Part shown: positions 1-5,583 of the stretch, in pieces
Position numbering within the stretch: position 1 is the first letter of the stretch
Layout: every line of letters begins with the position of its first letter
NCBI GenBank assembly: GCA_009923795.1
Contig: RFSU01000151.1
Span: 1-5,601 of the forward strand
From: Sphingomonadaceae bacterium
GTDB taxonomy: Bacteria > Pseudomonadota > Alphaproteobacteria > Sphingomonadales > Sphingomonadaceae
Direction of reading: 5' to 3'
Length of the DNA stretch: 5,601 nt
Position numbers and translations under genes: made by a program
The notes under the pieces: generated by a model
Seen by the model: the letters and a program-made list of their open reading frames with translations, nothing else
Databases searched by the model: none
Told to the model about the DNA's origin: nothing

Positions 1-251
1 TCTGCGTCAGCAGGGCCTGCCTCATCCGTCTCAATCCGGTTGGCCGCCATAGAGGGGGCGGGCGCGATGGCGGCCTCAGGCGGGGTTGGCGGCGGCAAGG
101 GAAGCTCCTCGGCCTGCCGCTGGCTTTCCTCTGGTCCGGTCTGAAACCAGCTATGCTTGCACGAGGCGCAGCGCACCTGACGCCCGGCGGGCGGAATGGC
201 CCCATCGGCAATCAGATAGCGAGTCTCACAGGCAGGACAGGTTAGGATCAT
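1..251 (-). CDS. MJ0042-type zinc-ribbon protein, N-terminal part (runs off left edge)
   Basis: Reading the minus strand from the ATG at 251 gives 83 codons without a stop before the left edge. The first 37 residues form a compact zinc ribbon: C5-x2-C8 (in LTCPACETRY) and C28-x2-C31 (in VRCASCKHSWF), with the GRQVRCASC segment typical of the MJ0042 / zinc_ribbon_5 family. After it comes a charged and then proline/alanine-rich stretch (about residues 40-66), a low-complexity linker. Known relatives often carry a membrane segment further on; that part would lie outside the window. The ATG is chosen because family members begin almost directly with the first Cys pair. The only purine-rich match upstream is AAAGG at 268-264, about 12 bases away, so the ribosome binding site is weak. 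Function is unknown: zinc binding is inferred from the four cysteines, and a regulatory or envelope role is only a guess. Confidence 0.85.
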   Translation of the reverse strand, partial: MILTCPACETRYLIADGAIPPAGRQVRCASCKHSWFQTGPEESQRQAEELPLPPPTPPEAAIAPAPSMAANRIETDEAGPADA

Positions 252-437
252 GGAACGCAACAGCCTTTGGGTCTGGCACTATGGCCTCTAAGCACCGATT
301 GGACGCCTCTTGCAATAGCCTGTCGGGGTAATCAAGGCTGGATCGGCACCGGGCGTTGTTCTAGGGACGGGTGTTGGGGATAATGATGGGGGCTGAATTG
401 GGCCGATGATGATGCAGCAGGCCGAGGTAAACCGACA
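252..437. other. Intergenic gap between divergent zinc-ribbon and ydcF-like genes
   Basis: These 186 bases separate two divergently oriented genes. I see no protein-like reading frame, no tRNA-like fold and no clear repeat. The right part holds a candidate promoter (356-384) and a GAGG ribosome binding site (424-427) for the ydcF-like gene. I looked for a leftover 3' end of another plus-strand gene before 438 and saw none. Confidence 0.6.
356..384 (+). promoter_or_regulatory. Candidate sigma-70-type promoter for the ydcF-plsC pair
   Basis: TTGTTC at 356-361 and GATAAT at 379-384 are separated by 17 bases. The -10 matches TATAAT at five of six positions; the -35 keeps only the TTG core. Transcription would start near 391, leaving a leader of about 47 bases before the GTG at 438. 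It is the best-spaced match in the gap, but chance matches are common and no experiment supports it. Confidence 0.4.
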
Positions 438-1019
438 GTGTCTGATCGGAAGCCAAGGCGGGTGGACAGGATGTTGTCTATGATCCGCCGCCTGATTGCG
501 CTTGGCTTTCTGCTCTGGTTTCTGGGCCTCATCTGGTTTGCCATTTTCCTGCCGCAACCCGCCGACGTCGCTATAAAAACCGATGCCGTAGTCGTTCTGA
601 CGGGTGGACCGGGCCGGGTTCAGCGCGGCATCGACATTTTGTCGGCGAACGGAGCAAAGCGGATGATGGTGTCAGGCGTGGACCCCAGCGTGCGCCGCGC
701 CGAATTGGAAGAGGCGGTGAATATCCCGCGCAAGCTCTCGCGCTGCTGCATTGATCTCGACAAGGCATCGGTTGATACCATTTCCAATGCGCGCGAAACG
801 GCCCGCTGGCTTTCGGGGCATGAGTATAAGTCTGTCCGTTTGGTGACGAGTGACTGGCATTTGCGCCGCGCGGAACTCGAGCTGCGCCACAGCGTTGATG
901 GTTCGATGAAAATTGTCGGAGACGCCGTGCCCAGTTCTTTCAGCCTGACCCAATTGTTTATGGAGTATAATAAGCTGTTGGCCCGCTTTATCGCGTTGGA
1001 AATTGGGGGCCGGTTCTGA
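438..1019 (+). CDS. YdcF-like DUF218 domain protein, membrane-anchored
   Basis: A 193-residue protein with one N-terminal hydrophobic segment (about residues 19-38, ALGFLLWFLGLIWFAIFLPQ) followed by a DUF218 domain. Recognisable family parts are TDAVVVLTGG (48-57), RGIDIL with KRMMVSG (63-80), the helix SNARETARWL (116-125) and VTSDWHLRRA (136-145), which matches the family's VTS-x-x-H-x-x-R-A pattern. E. coli relatives (YdcF, SanA, ElyC) are linked to envelope integrity, and ElyC to peptidoglycan/lipid-carrier homeostasis; the biochemical reaction here is not known. The start is a GTG with GAGG at 424-427, ten bases upstream. In-frame ATGs at 471 and 480 are alternatives; the one at 480 (MIRRLIALGF) has AGGA at 468-471 and puts the membrane segment directly at the N-terminus, as I expect for sphingomonad homologues. 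The stop overlaps the next start (TGATG), indicating a two-gene operon with the acyltransferase. Confidence 0.85.
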   Translation: MSDRKPRRVDRMLSMIRRLIALGFLLWFLGLIWFAIFLPQPADVAIKTDAVVVLTGGPGRVQRGIDILSANGAKRMMVSGVDPSVRRAELEEAVNIPRKLSRCCIDLDKASVDTISNARETARWLSGHEYKSVRLVTSDWHLRRAELELRHSVDGSMKIVGDAVPSSFSLTQLFMEYNKLLARFIALEIGGRF

Positions 1020-1702
1020 TGGCGGTGCTGCGGTCTCTATTGTTTGCGCTCATCTTCTATCCCGGCAGCGTAATTGTCGTTGGGCTGGCCTGGATCATGG
1101 TTGCCTTTGGCGAGCGGGCGACGATTAGAGGTGCGCGCAATTGGGCCTTATGGCACCGGTTCTGCGCCCGTCATATTTTGGGCATCAGCACGCATGTGAT
1201 CGGCACGTTGGATGATCGACAGGCGCTCTACATTTTCAAGCATGAATCCATGTACGAAACGGTGGAGACGCTGGCCTTGTTCCGCCGCCCGGTTGTCGTG
1301 ATGAAGCAGGAGTTGCTGGATCTATTCGGCTGGGGCCATGCAGCCCGGGCGCATGGATCGATTGGGGTGGATCGCGATGCCGGGGCCTCAGCCATGCGGC
1401 GTATGATTGTTGAGGCAAAGCGCGCCAAAGACTCGGGCCGCCCCATTATTTTGTTTCCAGAAGGAACGCGCGTGCCGCATGGGGAGCAGCCGCCGCTGCG
1501 TGCGGGCTTGGCCGGGCTTTACAAGATTTTGGGCCTGCCCGTCATTCCGGTGGCGCTTGATTCAGGCAAGGTCTGGCCCCGCGGCCTCATGGCAACGCCC
1601 GGCATTGTGACGATGAAAGTCGGGGCGGAAATCCCCGCTGGCCTTCCACGTGAAGAGCTGGAGGCCCGGGTGCACACCGCCATTAATGCACTGAATGATT
1701 AG
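1019..1702 (+). CDS. PlsC-like 1-acyl-sn-glycerol-3-phosphate acyltransferase
   Basis: A 227-residue protein of the PlsC/LPLAT family, which transfers an acyl chain to lysophosphatidic acid to make phosphatidic acid at the cytoplasmic membrane. The N-terminus is a hydrophobic anchor (about residues 5-29). Acyltransferase block I is KHESMYE, with catalytic His75; the position that is Asp in the classical H-x4-D motif is Glu80 here. Block II is around GSIGVDRD (113-120), block III is FPEGTR (146-151), and block IV is VIPVALDSG (175-183). Length is close to the usual 220-260 residues. The ATG shares its A with the TGA of the DUF218 gene, with a G-rich run at 1005-1009 as likely ribosome binding site, so translation is probably coupled. 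The exact acyl acceptor cannot be read from the sequence; lysophosphatidate is the family default, but ornithine-lipid or other acyltransferases share these blocks. Confidence 0.88.
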   Translation: MAVLRSLLFALIFYPGSVIVVGLAWIMVAFGERATIRGARNWALWHRFCARHILGISTHVIGTLDDRQALYIFKHESMYETVETLALFRRPVVVMKQELLDLFGWGHAARAHGSIGVDRDAGASAMRRMIVEAKRAKDSGRPIILFPEGTRVPHGEQPPLRAGLAGLYKILGLPVIPVALDSGKVWPRGLMATPGIVTMKVGAEIPAGLPREELEARVHTAINALND

Positions 1703-1705
1703 GGC

Positions 1706-2632
1706 TTAGCTGCCAATATGATCTGACCGACCAAAGTCGGGACGGTCATCATCCTGCCCTTCTTCAATGATGCTGCGGCGCACGGCGCGGGTGCGGCTGA
1801 ACAAATCAAACAAGGCATCGCCATCGCCCCAGCGGATCGCGCGCTGCAAAGCGGTTAAGTCTTCAGAAAAGCGCTGGAGCATGTCCAGCACGGCATCCTT
1901 GTTATTCAAGAACACGTCACGCCACATGGTCGGATCTGAGGCAGCGATGCGGGTGAAATCCCGAAAGCCACCGGCCGAATATTTGATCACTTCCGATCGG
2001 GTGACGGATTCCAGATCAGACGCTGTGCCGACAATGGTATAGGCAATCAGATGCGGCAAATGGCTGGTGACTGCCAACACAAGGTCATGATGCGGCGCAT
2101 CCATCAGATCGACATTTGCGCCCAGAGCCTCCCAAAAGGCGGAGAGTTTGGCGACCTTGTCGGCATCGGCCCCTTCGGGCGGGGTGAGGATGCACCAGCG
2201 ATTGTGAAAGAGCGAGGCAAAGCCCGCTTCCGGCCCGCTGCGTTCCGTCCCGGCGACGGGGTGGGCGGGGATGACGTGATGGCCGGGCAGCGCCTCGGTG
2301 AGCGCGGCCAAAACACTGGCCTTGGAGGAGCCGACATCGCTGATGATCGCCCCCGGGGACACATGATCGCGAATTTCTTGAGCAACAGCGCCCATTGCGC
2401 CCACGGGCACGCAGAGGATGATGAGATCAGCGCCCGTCACGGCCTCGCCTGCTGTCTCGGTAATCCGGCCCGCAAGGCCAAGCTCGCGCGCCGTTGCCCG
2501 TGTTGCCGGGTCGGCATCATAGCCGGACACGGACATATTCGGCAGGCGTTCCGCCACGGCACGGGCAATGGAGGAGCCGATCAGGCCAAGCCCGATAAGG
2601 GCGACATGGCCCGGAAGTGCTGCGGCGGGCAT
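1706..2632 (-). CDS. tyrA: Prephenate/arogenate dehydrogenase (TyrA family)
   Basis: A 308-residue dehydrogenase of tyrosine synthesis, oxidatively decarboxylating prephenate to 4-hydroxyphenylpyruvate or arogenate to tyrosine. The N-terminal Rossmann fold shows GLGLIG (14-19) and an acidic residue after the second strand (GYDAD, Asp39), which tends to favour NAD over NADP. CVPVGAM (74-80) and SDVGSSK (98-104) follow. The substrate-site segment AHPVAGTERSG (123-133) contains His124, the likely counterpart of the catalytic His in the family. The C-terminal helical dimer domain carries TSHLPHLIA (189-197) and AGGFRDFTRIA (220-230), with arginines expected to bind the side-chain carboxylate. No chorismate mutase or ACT domain is present, so it is the monofunctional form without an obvious built-in feedback domain. 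Its ATG overlaps the hisC stop by one base (TAATG), so it is second in the hisC-tyrA operon. It ends three bases from the convergent plsC-like gene. Confidence 0.93.
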   Translation of the reverse strand: MPAAALPGHVALIGLGLIGSSIARAVAERLPNMSVSGYDADPATRATARELGLAGRITETAGEAVTGADLIILCVPVGAMGAVAQEIRDHVSPGAIISDVGSSKASVLAALTEALPGHHVIPAHPVAGTERSGPEAGFASLFHNRWCILTPPEGADADKVAKLSAFWEALGANVDLMDAPHHDLVLAVTSHLPHLIAYTIVGTASDLESVTRSEVIKYSAGGFRDFTRIAASDPTMWRDVFLNNKDAVLDMLQRFSEDLTALQRAIRWGDGDALFDLFSRTRAVRRSIIEEGQDDDRPDFGRSDHIGS

Positions 2633-3732
2633 TAGGCGTCTGCCCCCACTATCTGGCGCAGGGCAGCAATCACGCCGCGCGTCTCTGCCTCCGTGCCAAT
2701 GGTGATGCGCAGGCCATTGGCCAGCCCCTGCCCCGGCAACCAGCGCACAATATAGCCATGCTCCATCAGCGCCATATAGGCGTCTTCCGCCGTGACTTTG
2801 CCTTCAAACAAAACCAGTTGGAAATTGGCTTTGCTGGGGATGGCGCGCAGGCCCTGATTGCCAAGCTTGCCAATTTCAGCGGCAAACCAGCTGAGCCATT
2901 GGGCATTATGCGCGCGGCTGTGCGCAACGAAATCTGTATCTGCCAAGGCCGCAATGGCGGCGTCTTGTGCGGCAATGGAAAAGCCAAAGGGCGCGCGGAT
3001 TCTGTGCATGGCATCAATGATCGGGGCCGCGGCATAGCCCCAGCCCACCCGCTCTGCCGCCAGACCATAGATTTTGGAAAAGGTCCGCGTGATGAGAACA
3101 TTGGCAGCTGTTTTGGCCAAGGCCATTGCGCCATCTTCATCCTCATCGGCGAGATATTCGGCATAGGCATGGTCCAGCACCAGCAGGACATGATCCGGCA
3201 GGCTGGCATGCAGCCGGGCAATGTCTGCACGCGAGGTGTAGGTGCCCGTCGGGTTATTGGGATTGGCGATAAAGACCACCCGTGTCCGCTCTGTCACACA
3301 GGCGAGCACGGCATCAATATCGGTCGCATAATCGGTATCTGGCGCGATGATGGGCGTTGCGCCGACGCGCCGGGTGGCGATTTCGTAGACGGCAAAGCCA
3401 TAGCGCACGAAAATAATCTCATCGCCGACACCGGCAAAGGCGCCTGCTGCCAGATGCAGCACTTCATCCGATCCCGTGCCGTAAATAATCCGTGCGGGGT
3501 CAAGATCATAAGCAGCGGCAATGGCTTCGCGGAGCGCTGCGGCGCTCGCATCGGGATAACGTTCCAGATCGCCTGCATGGCGCAAAAACGCATCGCGCGC
3601 CTGCTCGCTTGTCCCCAGCGGGTTTTCATTAGACGAAAGCTTGGCCACAAGGCGGCCATCGTCGGTTTTCGACTTGCCCGGCACATAGGGGGCAATGTCC
3701 ATGATCCAGGGCTTGGGTTGGGGTGCAGTCAT
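2632..3732 (-). CDS. hisC: Histidinol-phosphate / aromatic aminotransferase
   Basis: A 366-residue PLP-dependent aminotransferase (fold type I, class I/II). Markers: SSNENPLG (33-40), YGTGSDE (84-90), NPNNPTG (157-163), DHAYAEY (187-193; Asp187 faces the PLP ring nitrogen), TFSKIYGLAAERVGW (217-231) with Lys220 as the PLP-binding lysine and Arg228 for the cofactor phosphate, and LRITIGT (341-347) with the substrate-carboxylate Arg342. HisC interconverts histidinol phosphate and imidazole-acetol phosphate with glutamate; many alphaproteobacterial members also transaminate prephenate or aromatic keto acids, which would explain the coupling to tyrA. The start is placed at the ATG at 3732 (MTAPQPKPWI), not the TTG at 3795 or ATG at 3780, because the family begins shortly before the PYVPGKS segment and a good AAGG lies eight bases upstream of it. 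Whether this is the pathway's only HisC cannot be told from one window. Confidence 0.93.
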   Translation of the reverse strand: MTAPQPKPWIMDIAPYVPGKSKTDDGRLVAKLSSNENPLGTSEQARDAFLRHAGDLERYPDASAAALREAIAAAYDLDPARIIYGTGSDEVLHLAAGAFAGVGDEIIFVRYGFAVYEIATRRVGATPIIAPDTDYATDIDAVLACVTERTRVVFIANPNNPTGTYTSRADIARLHASLPDHVLLVLDHAYAEYLADEDEDGAMALAKTAANVLITRTFSKIYGLAAERVGWGYAAAPIIDAMHRIRAPFGFSIAAQDAAIAALADTDFVAHSRAHNAQWLSWFAAEIGKLGNQGLRAIPSKANFQLVLFEGKVTAEDAYMALMEHGYIVRWLPGQGLANGLRITIGTEAETRGVIAALRQIVGADA

Positions 3733-3753
3733 GCCCCGCGCCTTAGACGGGGC
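3733..3753 (-). promoter_or_regulatory. Hairpin with the hisC ribosome binding site in its loop
   Basis: Read on the minus strand, GCCCCG (3753-3748) and CGGGGC (3738-3733) can pair as a perfect six-base GC stem around the nine-base loop TCTAAGGCG. The AAGG Shine-Dalgarno sequence lies in the loop, and the stem ends directly next to the hisC ATG. The pairing is visible in the sequence; an effect on translation is inferred. Confidence 0.45.
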
Positions 3754-3788
3754 GAGGATTTGGGTCAAACAGCTGGGCATGCTTGCGG

Positions 3789-3818
3789 TTGACAATAGCG
3801 GCCTGTCGACCCTAGCCC
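3789..3818 (+). promoter_or_regulatory. Candidate metX promoter giving a very short or absent leader
   Basis: TTGACA at 3789-3794 is a perfect consensus -35. The region 16-18 bases downstream (3811-3818, CCTAGCCC) is a poor -10, with only a TA pair matching. With that spacing transcription would begin about 3824-3826, at the A of the metX ATG. The -35 match is clear; its use is inferred. Confidence 0.35.
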
Positions 3819-3824
3819 CGCCCC

Positions 3825-4940
3825 ATGTCTGACGCGCGCTTTGGCCTTGATCGGAAAATCACCCTGACCGAGCCCTTGGCGCTCGATGGCGGGGGCGTGC
3901 TTGCGCCTGTTGAAATTGCCTATGAAAGCTATGGCGCACTCAATGCCGATGCGTCCAATGCGATCCTGCTCTGCCATGCGCTGACGGGCGATCAATATGT
4001 CGCCTCAACCCACCCGCTCACGGGAAAGCCGGGCTGGTGGACGCGCATGGTCGGGCCGGGAAAGCCGATTGATACGGATCGTTATTGTGTCATCTGCCCT
4101 AATGTTGTGGGCAGCTGCATGGGGTCGTCCGGCCCGGAATCTCTGGCCCCGGATGGGCAGCCCTATGCCATGCGCTTTCCCGTCATCACCATTCGCGACA
4201 TGGTGCGCGCGCAGGCGATGCTGCTCGATCATTTGGGCATAGACCGGCTTTATGCCGTCGTCGGTGGGTCCATGGGGGGGATGCAGGTTCTCACTTGGGC
4301 GGCGACCTATCCCGCACGCGTTGACGCCGCTTTGGTCATTGCCTCAACCGCCCGACATTCGGCGCAGAATATCGCCTTTCATGAAGTCGGCCGACAGGCG
4401 ATCATGGCCGATCCCAATTGGCGGGGCGGGGATTATTATGCGGATGGACAAGCCCCCGATTCGGGTTTGGCCGTCGCCCGCATGGCCGCGCACATCACCT
4501 ATTTGTCGGAACATGGCCTGACCGAAAAATTTGGCCGGCGCTTGCAAGACCGCAAGGCCAAGACCTTTGGCTTTGACGCGGATTTTCAGGTTGAAAGCTA
4601 TTTGCGCCATCAAGGGTTGAGCTTCACGGGCCGATTTGATGCCAATTCCTATCTCTATATCACCCGGGCGATGGATTATTTTGATCTGGCAGAAGATCAT
4701 GGCGGGCATTTGGCCAATGCCTTTCGCGGGTCGGCCACGCGCTTTTGCCTCATCAGTTTCGATACCGATTGGCTCTACCCCACATCCGAGTCGCGCAATA
4801 TTGTTCACGCCCTGAATGCCAGCGGCGCGCCTGTCAGCTTTGTCGAGCTGTCGGCCCCGTTCGGGCATGATAGCTTCCTTCTGGACGTGCCGGAGCTGGA
4901 CCGGGTGGTGGATGGATTTTTAAAGGCGGGCGGACAATGA
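3825..4940 (+). CDS. metX: Homoserine O-acyltransferase (MetX family)
   Basis: A 371-residue alpha/beta-hydrolase-fold acyltransferase that activates homoserine by O-acylation, the first committed step of methionine synthesis, in the cytoplasm. Signature segments: LLCHALTGDQY (48-58), GKPGWWTRMVGPGKPIDTD (67-85), NVVGSCMGSSGP (93-104), the nucleophile elbow GGSMGG (147-152) with Ser149, FDTDWLYP (312-319) with likely catalytic Asp315, and FGHDSFLLD (346-354) with His348. Length is normal for the family. Known MetX proteins use acetyl-CoA or succinyl-CoA, and I cannot decide the donor here. No purine-rich ribosome binding site precedes the ATG (bases before it are CCCCGCCCC), unlike its neighbours; the start is still firm because the N-terminus matches the family. 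A run of seven G (4274-4280) lies just after the Ser149 codon. The stop overlaps the metW start (ATGA), so the two are co-translated. Confidence 0.95.
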   Translation: MSDARFGLDRKITLTEPLALDGGGVLAPVEIAYESYGALNADASNAILLCHALTGDQYVASTHPLTGKPGWWTRMVGPGKPIDTDRYCVICPNVVGSCMGSSGPESLAPDGQPYAMRFPVITIRDMVRAQAMLLDHLGIDRLYAVVGGSMGGMQVLTWAATYPARVDAALVIASTARHSAQNIAFHEVGRQAIMADPNWRGGDYYADGQAPDSGLAVARMAAHITYLSEHGLTEKFGRRLQDRKAKTFGFDADFQVESYLRHQGLSFTGRFDANSYLYITRAMDYFDLAEDHGGHLANAFRGSATRFCLISFDTDWLYPTSESRNIVHALNASGAPVSFVELSAPFGHDSFLLDVPELDRVVDGFLKAGGQ

Positions 4941-5527
4941 GCGGCTTGCGCGCGGATCTTGCCATTATCGCTCGGGAAGTCGCCAAGGGCGCCCGTGTGC
5001 TGGATGTCGGCTGCGGCGATGGCGCGCTGATGGCGGCACTGCGCGATCAAAAGCAGGTCGATGCCCGCGGTATGGAGATTGACCGTGATAATGTGGCGGC
5101 CTGCGTCGCGCGCGGCCTTTCGGTTATTCAGGGCAATGCCGATACCGATTTGGCCGATTATCCCGATCTGGCGTTCGACTATGCGGTCCTTTCACAGACA
5201 TTGCAGACGACAATGCGCCCCGATCTAGTGGTGGAGCAATTGTTGCGCATTGGGGCGCGGGCCTTTGTGTCCTTCCCCAATTTCGCGCAGTGGCGCACGC
5301 GTATCGCGCTGATGTTCGGCGGGATGATGCCCGTTACCAAGCAATTGCCCGCGCGCTGGTATGACACGCCCAATATCCACCATGTCACGATCGACGATTT
5401 CCGCGACTTTATCGCACAGCGTGGCATCCGCATTGAAGGCCAATGGTTCTTGCGCGGGGATCGCCTGATCGGGGAGCGGGGTGCCAATCTTTTGGCGGAA
5501 CATGCGGTGTTTCTGCTGGCGCGTTAG
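4937..5527 (+). CDS. metW: MetW methionine biosynthesis protein (SAM-dependent methyltransferase fold)
   Basis: A 196-residue class I methyltransferase-fold protein. The SAM-binding motif I is VLDVGCGDG (21-29), followed by an acidic residue after strand 2 (ARGMEID, Glu47). The MetW-specific C-terminal part is plain: SQTLQTT (86-92), VSFPNFAQWRTR (111-122), ARWYDTPNIHHVTIDDF (139-155) and a conserved-looking EHAVFLLAR end. MetW is encoded next to MetX in many proteobacteria and is needed for, or supports, homoserine O-acylation in several of them; whether it methylates anything is not known to me. The ATG lies within the metX stop (ATGA) and AAAGGCGGG at 4922-4930 gives a good ribosome binding site inside the metX end. 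It is the last gene of the operon visible, followed by a palindrome that could terminate it. Confidence 0.94.
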   Translation: MSGLRADLAIIAREVAKGARVLDVGCGDGALMAALRDQKQVDARGMEIDRDNVAACVARGLSVIQGNADTDLADYPDLAFDYAVLSQTLQTTMRPDLVVEQLLRIGARAFVSFPNFAQWRTRIALMFGGMMPVTKQLPARWYDTPNIHHVTIDDFRDFIAQRGIRIEGQWFLRGDRLIGERGANLLAEHAVFLLAR

Positions 5528-5547
5528 GGCCTTACCCTCCCCGCTGC

Positions 5548-5576
5548 GACTAAAGCGTGCTTCGCTCGCTCAAGTC
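5548..5576 (+). repeat. Imperfect stem-loop downstream of metW
   Basis: GACT (5548-5551) pairs with AGTC (5573-5576) and AGCG (5554-5557) pairs with CGCT (5567-5570), with a 2x2 internal mismatch and a nine-base loop. Together with the palindrome just after it this resembles the paired-stem layout of intergenic repeat elements. The fold is modest and copy number cannot be judged here. Confidence 0.3.
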
Positions 5577-5583
5577 TCACTCC

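Larger units (their letters stand above)
3733..3824. promoter_or_regulatory. Divergent promoter region between hisC-tyrA and metX-metW
   Basis: All control signals for both operons must lie in these 92 bases or inside the genes. TTGACAA at 3789-3795 reads as TTGACA on the plus strand and TTGTCA on the minus strand, so one site could serve as -35 in both directions. A second minus-strand candidate is TTGACC (3768-3763) with TAAGGC (3745-3740) at 17-base spacing, but this would start transcription almost at the hisC ATG. No -10 element is strong in either direction. I see no SAM-II or other S-adenosylmethionine riboswitch pattern. Confidence 0.5.

Noticed and set aside
86..331. Open frame of 81 codons on the plus strand at the left end
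   Set aside because: It overlaps the zinc-ribbon gene on the opposite strand, which has a clear four-cysteine motif; this frame shows none and has an Arg/Ser-rich composition.
1727..1740. CCGAC-caaa-GTCGG stem as an intrinsic terminator for plsC or tyrA
   Set aside because: The stem is only five pairs, lies within the tyrA coding end and is not followed by a T run on either strand.
2051..2635. Open frame of 194 codons on the plus strand, opposite tyrA
   Set aside because: Antisense shadow of tyrA with a Gly/His/Arg-rich translation and no domain.
2617..3792. Open frame of 391 codons on the plus strand, opposite hisC
   Set aside because: It lies almost exactly over hisC, its translation is rich in Cys, His, Gly and Arg with no recognisable domain, and hisC has complete family motifs. 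It is a by-product of codon bias on the other strand.
3732..3795. Upstream hisC starts at TTG 3795 or ATG 3780
   Set aside because: The extra residues do not resemble the family N-terminus, and the ATG at 3732 has a properly spaced AAGG.
3733..3824. SAM-II or other methionine-pathway riboswitch before metX
   Set aside because: If the leader is very short there is no room, and I cannot find the pseudoknot pairing or conserved segments of SAM-II in these 92 bases on the plus strand.
4344..4868. Open frame of 174 codons on the minus strand, opposite metX
   Set aside because: Antisense shadow of a well-supported metX; low-information translation with no motif.
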